64,000 bases of DNA, taken from positions 3,658,001 to 3,722,000 of the forward strand of contig OY762824.1 in the NCBI GenBank assembly GCA_963666465.1, in the 5' to 3' direction. The stretch is from VXYL01 sp963666465. Its GTDB lineage: Bacteria > Pseudomonadota > Gammaproteobacteria > Pseudomonadales > Azotimanducaceae. Below the pieces are notes generated by a model. That model searched no databases, had not been told where the DNA came from, and saw only the letters and a program-made list of their open reading frames with translations. This document shows, piece after piece, positions 36,913-45,772 of the stretch (positions are counted from its first letter, which is position 1; every line of letters begins with the position of its first letter). Made by a program: the position numbers and the translations under genes.

Positions 36913-38080
36913 TCAAAACGTCCCCGGGATTGCTGCGGATAAGGCGGAGCCCAGGCGTCCCTGCTGCAAATGCCGCGGCTGAAAGGAACACGAAACATAT
37001 GAAGGCAAGGACGCCACCCAGGCTCGCCCCGCTCTCGGGATAGACCCCAAGTACTTCTCCGCTGTACCAAGTGATAGCAATGCAAAGTGCAAGTCCCGGC
37101 AGGAGCGAAATCACCGCACTCATGACGACCTTCATCCATACATCCATTGCCGTTGCGCCCAGCGCTCTCCTCACTGCGTAGTCCCTCTTCTGCATCTCCA
37201 ATTCGAGACTAACGAGTCCAAACAACCCAATTGCGAAAACAACCACGCTCGCGGATGCACCAGCGATGACTACCCTTCCCATGATATCCAGCACTTTGGC
37301 GTGGTACGTCATCCTGTCCCTGATGGTTTGAAAAGGTCCGACCATAACGCCGGCCGGTGCGTCTGCGACCATCTTGCCAAGATCCCGCCTTCCCTCGGGC
37401 GTCCCGTCCGTGCGGACAACCATGGTATGCTGTTGGATGGATGACCCTTCCAATGGCAGATAGACACTGGGAGGCGGAACCTGCAAATCCCGTTGCTCGA
37501 GTTGGAGATCCCTCACAACGCCTCGAATCGGTACGTCCTCTACGGTCCGTGGCCCGTGATCTAGGCGCAACCGTTCTCCGAAGGTAACAGTACGCCCTAG
37601 ATTGTTGGCCACGAATGCTTGGTTGACCCAAGCCGCACGAGGTTCGCCCCATGTAGGTAGCGCGCCGCCGACGACTTCCAACGACATCGCGTTGAAGAAC
37701 TCTGGCGTTACCCACAACGTCGACACCCGGTTGCGCTCACCGCCGCTTGGCCGATCCAACGTAGACACCCTTGGGCCTGACGGTACGAGGAAGTCGCCGC
37801 CGACCAAGCTTGCCCCAAGGATCCCGTTGCGCTGCGTGGAAGACTGCACGAGTCGACGGCGTGCATCATCCAACGTGGTTCTATCCTCATACCTGCCACC
37901 GTCGAAACTGACGGAGGCGAGCCAGACGTGCTCAAGTCCCGGTGCCACGTCTCGACCAGCTGCCGATAGCGCTATGACGATGGCGGACGCTGCAACGACT
38001 CCTGAAACTGCGAGCTGAAGATTCATCACTAACCACGATCCAACCGTCCTGCTCCGTCCAGAAATCGACATAGATGCCAT
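36902..38080 (-). CDS. FtsX-like ABC transporter permease (MacB type, no ATPase domain)
   Basis: The 392-residue product has one N-terminal membrane helix (about 18-40), a large periplasmic domain (40-285), then three helices (about 290-312, 340-360, 365-388), the MacB/FtsX topology. The conserved cytoplasmic loop EMQKRDYAVRRALGA joins helices 2 and 3. It is the first gene of a four-gene operon and pairs with the ATPase at 34607-35321 and the HlyD adaptor to form a MacAB-like exporter. Only one permease gene is present, so it would act as a homodimer. Confidence 0.87.
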   Translation of the reverse strand: MASMSISGRSRTVGSWLVMNLQLAVSGVVAASAIVIALSAAGRDVAPGLEHVWLASVSFDGGRYEDRTTLDDARRRLVQSSTQRNGILGASLVGGDFLVPSGPRVSTLDRPSGGERNRVSTLWVTPEFFNAMSLEVVGGALPTWGEPRAAWVNQAFVANNLGRTVTFGERLRLDHGPRTVEDVPIRGVVRDLQLEQRDLQVPPPSVYLPLEGSSIQQHTMVVRTDGTPEGRRDLGKMVADAPAGVMVGPFQTIRDRMTYHAKVLDIMGRVVIAGASASVVVFAIGLFGLVSLELEMQKRDYAVRRALGATAMDVWMKVVMSAVISLLPGLALCIAITWYSGEVLGVYPESGASLGGVLAFICFVFLSAAAFAAGTPGLRLIRSNPGDVLSEA

Positions 38081-38487
38081 TGCAAGGTTCTCCGCAATCG
38101 GCTGCCTAGTCGTCCGAAGAGTTGATTATGGCGATGGAGCCCGTCTGTCAAGTCTTGTTTTGCATTTTTTTCGGAGGTCGTGACGCCTGCGCGCAGCGGC
38201 CTTTGGGATGAGCTTCAACCACGTAGCTGGCGCAGCCCCGCCGCGCCCGCCCTGTTCCGTCCCGAGAACATCCGCTTCTACCGCGCCGGTATTGCTGGAG
38301 GTGTTTCTGCAGTCCGGGTCCGTCACTGACCCGTCGATGGCCTACTCGACTGGAACGGCCCCTAGCGTGCGGTCGGGCTTCCCAGGGTCCGCACGACCCT
38401 CGCGGAGCTTCACGCTCCCCCCTCGCTTCATCGCGGCCAGTCCAGCGCCGCCGTGGGCGAACGCGCGTTCCGCGAGGAGTTTGCGCC
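38081..38487. other. Gene-free spacer upstream of the export operon
   Basis: About 400 bases without a credible gene. The first 80 bases upstream of the permease are AT-rich (TTGTTTTGCATTTTTTTCGG near 38155) and probably hold the operon promoter on the - strand, but I cannot place boxes with confidence. The rest is GC-rich and looks like mobile-element debris leading into the IS110 fragment. Confidence 0.4.
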
Positions 38488-38697
38488 ATGAGCGCCCACG
38501 GTATAGGAGTCGGCAAGGCAGGCCCCAAACAGCTCGATCGCTTCCGCGACCGCTACTCGCCTTCTGGCGCCAAGGACGACCGACTCGACGCACTCGTACT
38601 TGCATCGTCGCTCCGGACCGACCCGCACCACCTCCAGCGCGTCGAACCGACGGACCCGCAGGTCCCTGCGACCGCACCGCACTCAGGCAGCGCCTGA
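38488..38697 (+). pseudogene. IS110-family transposase fragment
   Basis: The translated piece contains KQLDRFRDRYSPSGAKDDRL followed by DALVLASSLRTDPHHLQRV. This is the segment after the first catalytic aspartates of IS110 (DEDD) transposases. Both the preceding N-terminus and the rest of the protein are missing, and the frame is lost near 38660. It overlaps the 3' end of the minus-strand gene at 38683. Confidence 0.8.
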
Positions 38698-38964
38698 CCG
38701 TTCCCTCGCCCCCGGACGCGGCAGCAGGTACTCGATCTCCACCGACGCGCCCTCGCCGCCCGGCGGCGCCGACAGCACCTTGTCGCCCTCGACCATCTCC
38801 GCGTACATCGCGTTGCAGCACACAGGCATCCGGTGGTTCGCCCCCGGGCAGCCGCCCACGCCCCGGTGCAGGTCGCCGGCGCGCACCACCATCCGGGCGC
38901 GGGCCGCGTTCGCCGCCGCCTCGAACAGGCGCGCCAGCTCGTTTCGGAAGTCGTCGGCCGTCAT
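38683..38964 (-). CDS. Conserved small protein of unknown function
   Basis: Starting at the ATG at 38964 the product has 93 residues: MTADDFRNELARLFEAAANA, then a core ending in GDLHRGVGGCPGANHRMPVC and a short tail. I remember similar short proteins with the GDLHR...GANHRMPVC pattern beside restriction or toxin genes, but no function is known to me. It starts 5 bases after the HigA stop and was probably co-transcribed with the HigBA remnant. The two adjacent cysteines after MPV and the histidines could bind a metal. Confidence 0.6.
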   Translation of the reverse strand: MTADDFRNELARLFEAAANAARARMVVRAGDLHRGVGGCPGANHRMPVCCNAMYAEMVEGDKVLSAPPGGEGASVEIEYLLPRPGARERSGAA

Positions 38965-38968
38965 GCGC

Positions 38969-39226
38969 TCAGGCCGCCTGCCGGCGCCGCTCCTGCGCCA
39001 GTTCCCAAGCCGCCTGAAGGCGCATCCAGAACCCCGCGTCGCTCCACCCAAGGCCCTCCAGCGCAATGGCCAACGCCGGCGAGATCCCCGACTTGCCGTT
39101 CAGCAGCCGCGACAGGGCCTGCCGCGTGCAGCCCAGCCGCGCGGCCGCGTCGGTCACGGACAGCTCCGCCGCCTCCAGGTTGTCCCGCAGAATCTCGCCC
39201 GCGTGGCAGGGGTTCGGCATCGCCAT
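38969..39226 (-). CDS. higA: HigA-type antitoxin, second copy
   Basis: This 85-residue helix-turn-helix protein (HAGEILRDNLEAAELSVTDA, then RLGCTRQALSRLLNGKSGIS) belongs to the HigA antitoxin family, like 4426-4731, but is clearly divergent from it. Its toxin gene directly upstream has lost its N-terminal half. The antitoxin is intact and may survive as an orphan regulator. Confidence 0.85.
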   Translation of the reverse strand: MAMPNPCHAGEILRDNLEAAELSVTDAAARLGCTRQALSRLLNGKSGISPALAIALEGLGWSDAGFWMRLQAAWELAQERRRQAA

Positions 39227-39242
39227 CGTCGTTCTCCTCGTC

Positions 39243-39410
39243 TCAGTGGCAGTCCACCAGGTCCACCTCCACCGCCTCGCTGTCCCGGAATCGGAACACC
39301 ACCCGCCAGTTGCCCGACACGCTGACGCTCCACAGCCCCGCCATGTCGCCCTTCAGCGGGTGCAGGCGGTAGCCGGTGCCCCTGAGGGCAGAATCGCCGA
39401 CAGAGCGCCC
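39243..39410 (-). pseudogene. higB: HigB-type toxin, C-terminal half only
   Basis: The frame reads GTGYRLHPLKGDMAGLWSVS, then VSGNWRVVFRF and DLVDCH before a TGA (complement of 39243-39245). This is the second half of a HigB toxin. The N-terminal half is replaced by the end of the ISAs1 element at 39411, so the insertion beheaded the toxin. Confidence 0.82.
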
Positions 39411-40451
39411 CCACGGCTAATTTGTTCTCCCTGCTGGGTCTGGTTGGTGGCCGCAAGAGTTTCGAGTCATTCGCAGGTAGTCGAAGACGCGGCGCGGGTT
39501 GCGGTGGAGGCGTCGCATGGTGGCGGCGCGGGTTGCGGTGTGCGCGGATGACGCCAATGGCGAAGCGTCGCAGGCGTGAGGTGTTGACGGGACCGTGTCC
39601 GGTGCGGATGCGCAGGCGATCCTCGTCGAAGGCGTTGTCGAGGATGTTGTGGACGGACTCGACGGTCCAGTGGCCGCGGTTGAGTTCGAGCAGTCGGCGG
39701 GGATCGGCGGAGTCGGGGGTGTGGCTGGTGATGCCGAAGGCGAGTTCGACGGCGGTGCGGTCGGACTTTTTGTTGGCGACGGTGCGTTCGACGAGGAACG
39801 CCTGGCCGACGTGGGGGAAGTTCAGGCAGTCGTTGAGGCGGGTGGTGGTCCAGATGGCGCGGCTTTCGATGCGGCCGTGGCGCAGGACGGGGGGCTCGCG
39901 GAAGTCGGGCTCGCCGCGGTTCTCGAAGCAGGTTCGGAGGTCATCGAGCAGGGTGGGCTGGTTGCCCTTGGCGGTGAACGCGAAGTGGGCGCGCGGGCAC
40001 GCAGGAAGTTCGCGAGCTGGCGCTGCGTCAGCAGGGCGTCGGCGGTGAAGGTCTTGTCGGCGAAGTCGAGTTCGAGGTCTTCGAGCAGGGGAACGACGGT
40101 TCCGATTTCGTTGGTGCGCTTGGTTTCGTCGCTGGCGCCGACGGGCAGGCGGTCGACTTTTTTTGGGTGTGCGTGACGGCGTCACGCTGGCCGACCGCGC
40201 CGAGCACGTGGACCTGACACTGGCGCTCACCTATCTTGCTGCCGTGCGCGGGCTTGCCGCCCTGCGCGGGTCGGTCGCCGCGCGCGTCGGCAGCGGCCTC
40301 GACGGGGTCGGTGTAGATGGCGTTGCGCATGGTCTTGCCGTCAATGGCGATGGCGTCGTCCGGGTTGCCGCGCGCGGCGTGGAAGCGCTGCAGGGCGCGG
40401 TCGAGCTGGTCGGGATCGACGCGCACCAGCACGTCGCGGATGACGAACTCG

Positions 40452-40521
40452 CTGGGCGCCTCGTGGCGGCCGCCGCGGTGTCGGCACTGGGCGCCTCGTG
40501 GCGGCCGCCGCGGTGTCGGCA
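40452..40521. repeat. 35-bp tandem duplication in ISAs1 transposase
   Basis: A 35-base unit beginning CTGGGCGCCTCGTGGCGGCC occupies 40452-40486 and is repeated at 40487-40521. The length shifts the frame. Confidence 0.92.
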
Positions 40522-41058
40522 GCGGAACCGCTCGCGGGCGCGCGGCGACAGGTCGGCGGCCCACTCGGCCATGGCCTTGTAGCCGCGCGCGCCGCACAGC
40601 GTGGCGCCGGCGGCGATGGCCAGCACCACCGCCAGCGGATGGCGCCGGCCCTGGCGGCGGCGCGGGTCGTCGAGGTCGGCGAAGAAGTCGGGCAGGGAAC
40701 GCATGGTGTCGGCGGCGATCATGCCGTGTGGGCCTCCGTGTCGGTCGATGGGGTCGAGCGCGGGTCGCGTCAGGTGCGCCCGTGCGTCGCGAACCAGGGG
40801 CCGCACGAACACCAGCTTGGGGCCCGCCGGGGCGGCGCCGTAGCCGCCGCGCACGCGCCGGAAGCCGCGCGTGCGGCCGACGCCGGTCCAGTTCGCGGCG
40901 CGGTACACCGTGCCGCGGTGGCGCGCCGGGTCGACGAACGTCTCCAGCAGCAGCAGCGCGTGGCCGAAGCGCGCCGGCCAGTCCGTCGCCAGGCGCCGTT
41001 CACACAGCGCCAGCACGCGCGAACCCAGGTTCGGCGCGTGCCAACCCGGCAGGATCAG

Positions 41059-41104
41059 GAAGCGGCTGTTGTTGGCCAGCAGAAGCGGCTGTTGTTGGCC
41101 AGCA
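41059..41104. repeat. 23-bp tandem duplication in the DUF4338 domain
   Basis: A 23-base unit beginning GAAGCGGCTGTTGTTGGCCA is present at 41059-41081 and again at 41082-41104. Removing one copy restores the continuous reading ANNSRFLILPG, so the duplication is a recent inactivating event. Confidence 0.93.
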
Positions 41105-41348
41105 GATGCTGGCGGTCGAACTGGCTGCGGAAGTCCCAGCCGATCCAGCGGTCGCGCGCGCCGCACTTCAGCGCCGCCGCCGAGAAACCGATCAGCGCCA
41201 CCCACGCGCCGCGCCAGTGCGCCACGTACCACAGCGTCTCGCCGATCTTCGGCAACGCACCCAGAAAGTGGTGCGCCCGCATCAACTCTTGGTAACGCCC
41301 CTTGTCGGCCGCCGCCACCGGCGTCACCGCAACCTCGCGCAACTCCAC

Positions 41349-41727
41349 GCCGCCACCGCTCCCGCGTCGCCATCGCGAACCCGTTGCACTACTTCACGGC
41401 GCATATGTCCAGCATCGAACCCAACTCGTTCTTTCCGCTAGCCTTCCTCCGCAGCACCAATTCGCCCTGACAAGTGGGCCGAGCGAACTGTCGACGCCGC
41501 CGGCGGGCAACTGATCAAGTCCGAAGGGCGGCCTGCCCCTCCGAACAAGCAGGACGCTCCTTCAACTCCCCTATGGGGCGAGCGACGGGGCGAGCGACAG
41601 GAAGGCGCGCCGGCAACGGCCGTCCGTCGCTGCGGGCGAGAGAAACCCGATTGAGTCGCCGAGCACCTTCTTCAGAGAGAAGGCAGGATGCCCTCTCGCC
41701 AGAGCGTGTGGCCCTCCCTCAAGTGCT
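41349..41727. other. Gene-free spacer between ISAs1 and the MFS gene
   Basis: About 380 bases with no supported gene. It includes the unlocated outer end of ISAs1, a short tandem GGGGCGAGCGAC repeat near 41575-41600 and a GGCAGGATGCCCTC scrap near 41682 resembling the palindromic repeats elsewhere in the window. Confidence 0.45.
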
Positions 41728-42975
41728 TCAGGACTCGGAAGGTGCTGCCACCGGAGGCGCCGCCATGGGCCCGTGCGGCTCTGCGCCGGGCCGGCCTGCC
41801 GCCACGATCAGCGGCAGGATCAGCGTGAGGAAGATGCCGGCGCTGGCTGCCGCAAGCAGCAGGAGGGTCGTGTCGAGCCCCCACAGGTTCAACGCGCCGC
41901 CGACGAGTGGCGCCGTGACGGCGAAGGCGATGCGGAAACCGAAGCTCGCGAGTGAGTTTGCCGTGGCGCGGATTTCGCCGCCGACGCGTCGGTTCAGAGC
42001 CTCGCGCAGGATCACCAGGCCGAACCCTCGGCAAACGAAGAAGAGCGAACTCAGGCCAACGCCGGCCACCATGCCGGCAAGGCCCATGGCGAGATAGCCC
42101 ACCACCGGACCGATGCCGATGAACGCCAGCATGGCCGCCGTGCCCAGTCGATCTTCGAGCGCGGCGGCGTAGCGTCCGGCCACCGCCGACAGCAGCGTCA
42201 AGGCGCCCCAGATGTAGCCGAAGTGGGCAAGTTGCACGCCCTCGCCGCGCCAATGCGATTGCAGCAGCCACACCGCGTACACGGTGGTGAGGGACCAGAT
42301 CGACAGCGCCAGAAACGTCAGCCGGAGGATGCGGTTGTCGAGCACCAATGCGCGCAGGATCAGCGCGGCGTTGCGCGCGTGCGATTGGCTGTCGAGGCGC
42401 TTGCGCGGCGGCTCCACGAGGCCGAACGCGAGCAGGAACGGCAGCCAGCCGCAGATGGCCTGGACGATGGCGATGCCATCCATGGAAACGAACGCCAACA
42501 GCACGCTGCACAGCACGGCGGCGAGGGCCTCGGACAGGTTGCGGGCAAAGAAGAGCCGTCGCACGGCCCTGTGCTTGTGCTCCCCGCCTTTGGCCAAGGC
42601 GAGTTCGGTGTCGTAGAGCAGCGCAAGGTCTGCGCCGGAGATCAGGCTGAACGCCACCGCGAGGCTCGCCTCGAATGCCGCCAGCGGCCAGAACCCGTGC
42701 GCGAACACGAGCCAGGTGTGGCCGATGCCGAGGAAAAGGCCCCCGACGATCATCGTGCCGCGACGCCCGAGCAGGTCGGCGATGTAGCCGGACGGCACCT
42801 CCAGCACGCCCACCAGCACTGCGAACCATGCTTGCAGGAGCAAGACGTCCGCCAGCGCAAGGCCCCGGGACTCGAAGAAGATGACGATCACCGGCATCAG
42901 CAGCATGAATACCTGCAAGAACGACAGACACAGGGTGCGTGGCACGTTGCGCTGCAACTGGGCTTGCGTTTTCAT
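41728..42975 (-). CDS. Major facilitator superfamily transporter
   Basis: The 415-residue product has about twelve hydrophobic helices in two sets of six, with the loop 2-3 motif GYIADLLGRRGTMIVGG (about 64-80), an MFS signature with a conserved arginine pair. A cytoplasmic loop (EPPRKRLDSQ, about 188) separates the halves. The C-terminal tail is alanine- and proline-rich. The gene stands alone, with a strong hairpin just upstream of its start. The substrate cannot be told; drug or small-metabolite efflux is plausible. Confidence 0.88.
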   Translation of the reverse strand: MKTQAQLQRNVPRTLCLSFLQVFMLLMPVIVIFFESRGLALADVLLLQAWFAVLVGVLEVPSGYIADLLGRRGTMIVGGLFLGIGHTWLVFAHGFWPLAAFEASLAVAFSLISGADLALLYDTELALAKGGEHKHRAVRRLFFARNLSEALAAVLCSVLLAFVSMDGIAIVQAICGWLPFLLAFGLVEPPRKRLDSQSHARNAALILRALVLDNRILRLTFLALSIWSLTTVYAVWLLQSHWRGEGVQLAHFGYIWGALTLLSAVAGRYAAALEDRLGTAAMLAFIGIGPVVGYLAMGLAGMVAGVGLSSLFFVCRGFGLVILREALNRRVGGEIRATANSLASFGFRIAFAVTAPLVGGALNLWGLDTTLLLLAAASAGIFLTLILPLIVAAGRPGAEPHGPMAAPPVAAPSES

Positions 42976-43034
42976 GGCGGTTGTCTTCTTTCTCGTGCTG
43001 GTCTGTTGCGGGTTTCTCGAGGCCCAAAACGACG

Positions 43035-43063
43035 AACCCCGAAGCGCTGGACTCTTCGGGGTT
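43035..43063. terminator. Strong hairpin upstream of the MFS gene
   Basis: A perfect 10-bp stem, AACCCCGAAG (43035-43044) with CTTCGGGGTT (43054-43063), encloses a 9-base loop. On the - strand it is followed within a few bases by CGTTTT, so it could end a transcript or act as a leader attenuator before the MFS gene; on the + strand no T-run follows. Confidence 0.5.
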
Positions 43064-43065
43064 TC

Positions 43066-43680
43066 GTGTGACGGCTTTTGGCGTCTCTATCCCCCCGAAC
43101 CGGGATCCATGGCGTCACAGCCCTCGCGCCGCAGTTGGCGGGCACGGGCGGGCTGGTTCGCGATATGCGATGACGTCATGGCTAAAGGGCGTTCGGATCG
43201 GCAAGGGCGCGCAACCATAACGGCAAGAAGGGCCAAGTCAAGGCGGATTTGTCACTTGGAACTTGGACGGTCCTCTGGAGGAAGAGCGGGACGCCCTGCC
43301 TCCAAGAGAGGCCCATGCAATGCACTTCGCGGGCAGTGTCTCACTTTGACTTCCGTGGCGTGGCGGACGGCGCCCCCTGGGGGAGGGCATCTTGCCCTCC
43401 ATCGCGCCGCAAGGCGCGCGTTCGAGAAAGCCCGCGGTGCGAAATGGCTGGATCGACCCGCAAGGTGCGTTCCCTCGCGCGCCCTCGCGGGCGCGATGGA
43501 GGGCAGGATGCCCTCCCCCCCAAGGGCGGCAGCGATCCCCAAGCGAAGCGGCGAGAAGGTCGATGCGGTCGCGTTGCCGCGGGCAAATTCAAAATGAGAC
43601 ACCACCACTTCGCGCAGAGGCTTGACGAATGCCTGTTTGCGTTCTTTGATGGTTGCCCCGTTTGCGGCGTCGGAGCCCAC
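43066..43680. repeat. Repeat region with MITE-like palindromic element, copy 1
   Basis: No gene is supported. An element at 43379-43522 has long inverted ends (GGGGAGGGCATCTTGCCCTC on the left; the complement on the right with one mismatch), each end itself a hairpin. An internal part matches, in opposite orientation, 54833-54974. A tail at 43523-43598, ending GCAAATTCAAAATGAGAC, is shared with the complement of 54693-54770. Such structure fits a non-autonomous miniature element. Confidence 0.7.
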
Positions 43681-44040
43681 ATGCAAGCGCCCAAAGTCGG
43701 CTACGTGAACGTCTTCGTCACCCGTTTCGACGAGGCGATTCGGTTCTATGCCGACGTGCTCGGCCTTCCCTTGCGGATGCGGGAGGACCAGTTCGGCTAT
43801 GCCTCGTTTGATGCTGGCCCGGTGTCGATGGCGCTGGCCGAAACCGACGATGCGTCACAGGTGGGCCGCCATACCGGCATCGGACTGATGGTGAACGACA
43901 TCGATGCAGCGTATGAAGAACTCAAGGCTAGAGGCGTTGAGTTCGACATGCCTCCCACCAAGCAGCCGTGGGGCGGCACCTTGGCACTCCTGCGCGATCC
44001 GGAAGGCAATGTGTTCTACCTTGATCCGGGGCACTCGTAG
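43681..44040 (+). CDS. VOC-family (glyoxalase/bleomycin-resistance-like) protein
   Basis: This 119-residue protein starts KVGYVNVFVTRFDEAIRFYA and ends LLRDPEGNVFYLDPG, the beta-alpha-beta-beta-beta frame of vicinal oxygen chelate proteins. Glu near the end (DPEGN) and the absence of a leading histidine suggest an incomplete metal site, common in members of unknown substrate. The ATG at 43681 follows repeat DNA. It converges with the phosphatase gene, with 12 bases between the stops. Confidence 0.85.
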   Translation: MQAPKVGYVNVFVTRFDEAIRFYADVLGLPLRMREDQFGYASFDAGPVSMALAETDDASQVGRHTGIGLMVNDIDAAYEELKARGVEFDMPPTKQPWGGTLALLRDPEGNVFYLDPGHS

Positions 44041-44052
44041 CCAACGCCCGGT

Positions 44053-45714
44053 TCAACCGCGCCGGATGACGTGCGTGTGATAGGGCATTAGCCGGTCGAT
44101 CTCGTCCTCCGGCTCGCCTCGACGCCACTCGAACAGGCGCACGGTGACCTCCTTCGGGTCGATGTCGAACAGCGCAAAGCCGTTCTTCTCCCGCACCGAC
44201 GCCACCTCCTCCACTTCGAGCCCGGTGGCAATCAACGGCACCGTGCCACGCGCCGCAGAAGGCCAGCCGCGACCGGTGCCGAGCGGACCGGCGAGGATGG
44301 CGTGAACTGGATTCCGGCCAAGATCCAAGTCCGCACTCTTGCCAACCTTCACATGCCCCGTCGCGTGCAAGTCGCCGGAGATGACGACGCCGGCGCGATG
44401 CCTCTGCGCCGCCATGGCTGCCAAGAGCCGCTGATGCTGCAGGAACCAGCCGCGCTGCCAGAGGAACTTGCGGCGCTTCGTGGTGAGGCCGAACGCCTCG
44501 CCGCCGGTGTTGATCTGCGCCACCGCGGTATCGCCTTCGCCCGCGTCGGCCACGTCGGGATACCACTCGCGCCATTTGCCGGCGGACCAGCCGAAGGGAT
44601 GCGAAGGCACGTGGAACAGGTGGCGCACGCTCTCATCGGCGGTGCGGGCCGCAAGCCAGGCCTCGGCTTCCGGCGGCACGAGACCGGCAACGTCGCCCTT
44701 GAGGCTCAGGAACCGGGCGCAGTCGTAGATGAGCGCCTCCACCAGATTGCCGTAGCGAAAGGTGCCGAAGCTCTCGGAGATGCCAGGTGCCCGGTCCCCG
44801 GCGCCAGCGCCGGACATCAGCCGCGGCCGTGCGGGGTCTGGCAGGAACTCCGGCATGAACAGCTCCCGCGTGAAGCGGGCGAAGGAAAGCTGGTAGGCAT
44901 GAGGCGGCAAGGTGACGAAGCGGTCGGTGGCCTCGTCGTTCTCGTAGTAGTCGTGGTCGTCGGAGACGAAATAGCTCGGCGTCGAGCGCAGCATGACGCC
45001 GTAGAGCTCGGCAAACTGCGGCTCCACTGCCCCCTTGATCGTTGCTTCGTTAGCGGCGGCTTTGGCTGGCAGGCTTTGGTCCAACCGCCCCCGCTCCGCG
45101 TACCAAGCCGCCGCCCGTTCGCGCACAGCGTCGCGGTCGGACTCGAGCTGCGTGCGCTGATCCCAATACACATGGTCGCCAATGGCGATGGCGGCGTGGG
45201 GATGGAAGGAGAGCGCTCGTGCCAGCAGGCGCTGGCGCAGCGCAAGGGAAAGGAACGGCTCCGGCTCGGTGTTGTAGGTGGGATACCCCCCGGCGCAGGT
45301 ATAGGCCAATAGCCGCACGGACTCCGGGCTCGCGTCCGGCGCCGGATAGGTCGCGAGCGGCCACGGATCGGTGAGCGCTTCGTCGCCTTCGTCGTGCAGT
45401 TGCAGGATGTGCGTGTGATCCGCTGCGAGGCCGGCAACATCGAAGGCGAAGTAGCGACCCTCCGTGTCGGTTGTCTGCGCGCGAACGCGACGTTCATCGA
45501 CGCGAAGCACTGGCGGCGTGCGCGGATGGCGGAAGGAACACTTGATGACGATGCGCTCGTGGCTGGCGCCGGGGACGAGATGCTGGAGGTCTCCCCTGCG
45601 CCAACCGTTGTCCATGTTGACAGCCGCCGGCGCCGCGCGAGCCGCGCCGAAACCGGCCAGGGCCGCCGCCGGGGCGCTCCCCTGAATGAACCTGCGTCGC
45701 GTCCAGATCGCCAT
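44053..45714 (-). CDS. PhoD-like metallophosphatase, Tat-exported
   Basis: The ATG at 45714 gives 553 residues starting with a twin-arginine signal (TRRRFIQGSAPAAALAGFG). The rest shows PhoD-family metal-binding blocks: GDHVYWDQRTQLE, FVSDDHDYYENDEATDR and ISGDLHATGHV. PhoD enzymes are secreted phosphodiesterases or alkaline phosphatases folded before export. The upstream in-frame stretch lacks family resemblance, hence the start choice. It is divergent from the aldolase gene, with about 58 bases between starts that must hold both promoters. Confidence 0.87.
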   Translation of the reverse strand: MAIWTRRRFIQGSAPAAALAGFGAARAAPAAVNMDNGWRRGDLQHLVPGASHERIVIKCSFRHPRTPPVLRVDERRVRAQTTDTEGRYFAFDVAGLAADHTHILQLHDEGDEALTDPWPLATYPAPDASPESVRLLAYTCAGGYPTYNTEPEPFLSLALRQRLLARALSFHPHAAIAIGDHVYWDQRTQLESDRDAVRERAAAWYAERGRLDQSLPAKAAANEATIKGAVEPQFAELYGVMLRSTPSYFVSDDHDYYENDEATDRFVTLPPHAYQLSFARFTRELFMPEFLPDPARPRLMSGAGAGDRAPGISESFGTFRYGNLVEALIYDCARFLSLKGDVAGLVPPEAEAWLAARTADESVRHLFHVPSHPFGWSAGKWREWYPDVADAGEGDTAVAQINTGGEAFGLTTKRRKFLWQRGWFLQHQRLLAAMAAQRHRAGVVISGDLHATGHVKVGKSADLDLGRNPVHAILAGPLGTGRGWPSAARGTVPLIATGLEVEEVASVREKNGFALFDIDPKEVTVRLFEWRRGEPEDEIDRLMPYHTHVIRRG

Positions 45715-45772
45715 GCCTCTCCCCCAAAGCGCTCGCGTATATGCTAGGCGTTTTCGCAAGGGGAGGAATCGG

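Larger units (their letters stand above)
39417..41348 (-). pseudogene. ISAs1-family transposase with N-terminal DUF4338 domain, decayed
   Basis: The start (MELREVAVTPVAAADKGRYQ) leads into a DUF4338 domain (HHFLGALPKIGETLWYVAHW, then GFSAAALKCGARDRWIGWDF and NNSRFLILPGWHAPNLGS). After a linker comes the ISAs1 transposase: FFADLDDPRRRQGRRHPLAV, RGDRPAQGGKP, AIDGKTMR, LLDDLRTCFENRGEPDFREP and ELNRGHWTVESVHNILDN, ending MRRLHRNPRRVFDYLRMTRN and TAG. Three tandem duplications (23, 35 and 34 bp) and a long T-run at about 40160 break the frame. The other, shorter copy of its 3' end lies at 30533. The exact outer end beyond 41348 is not clear. Confidence 0.83.
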
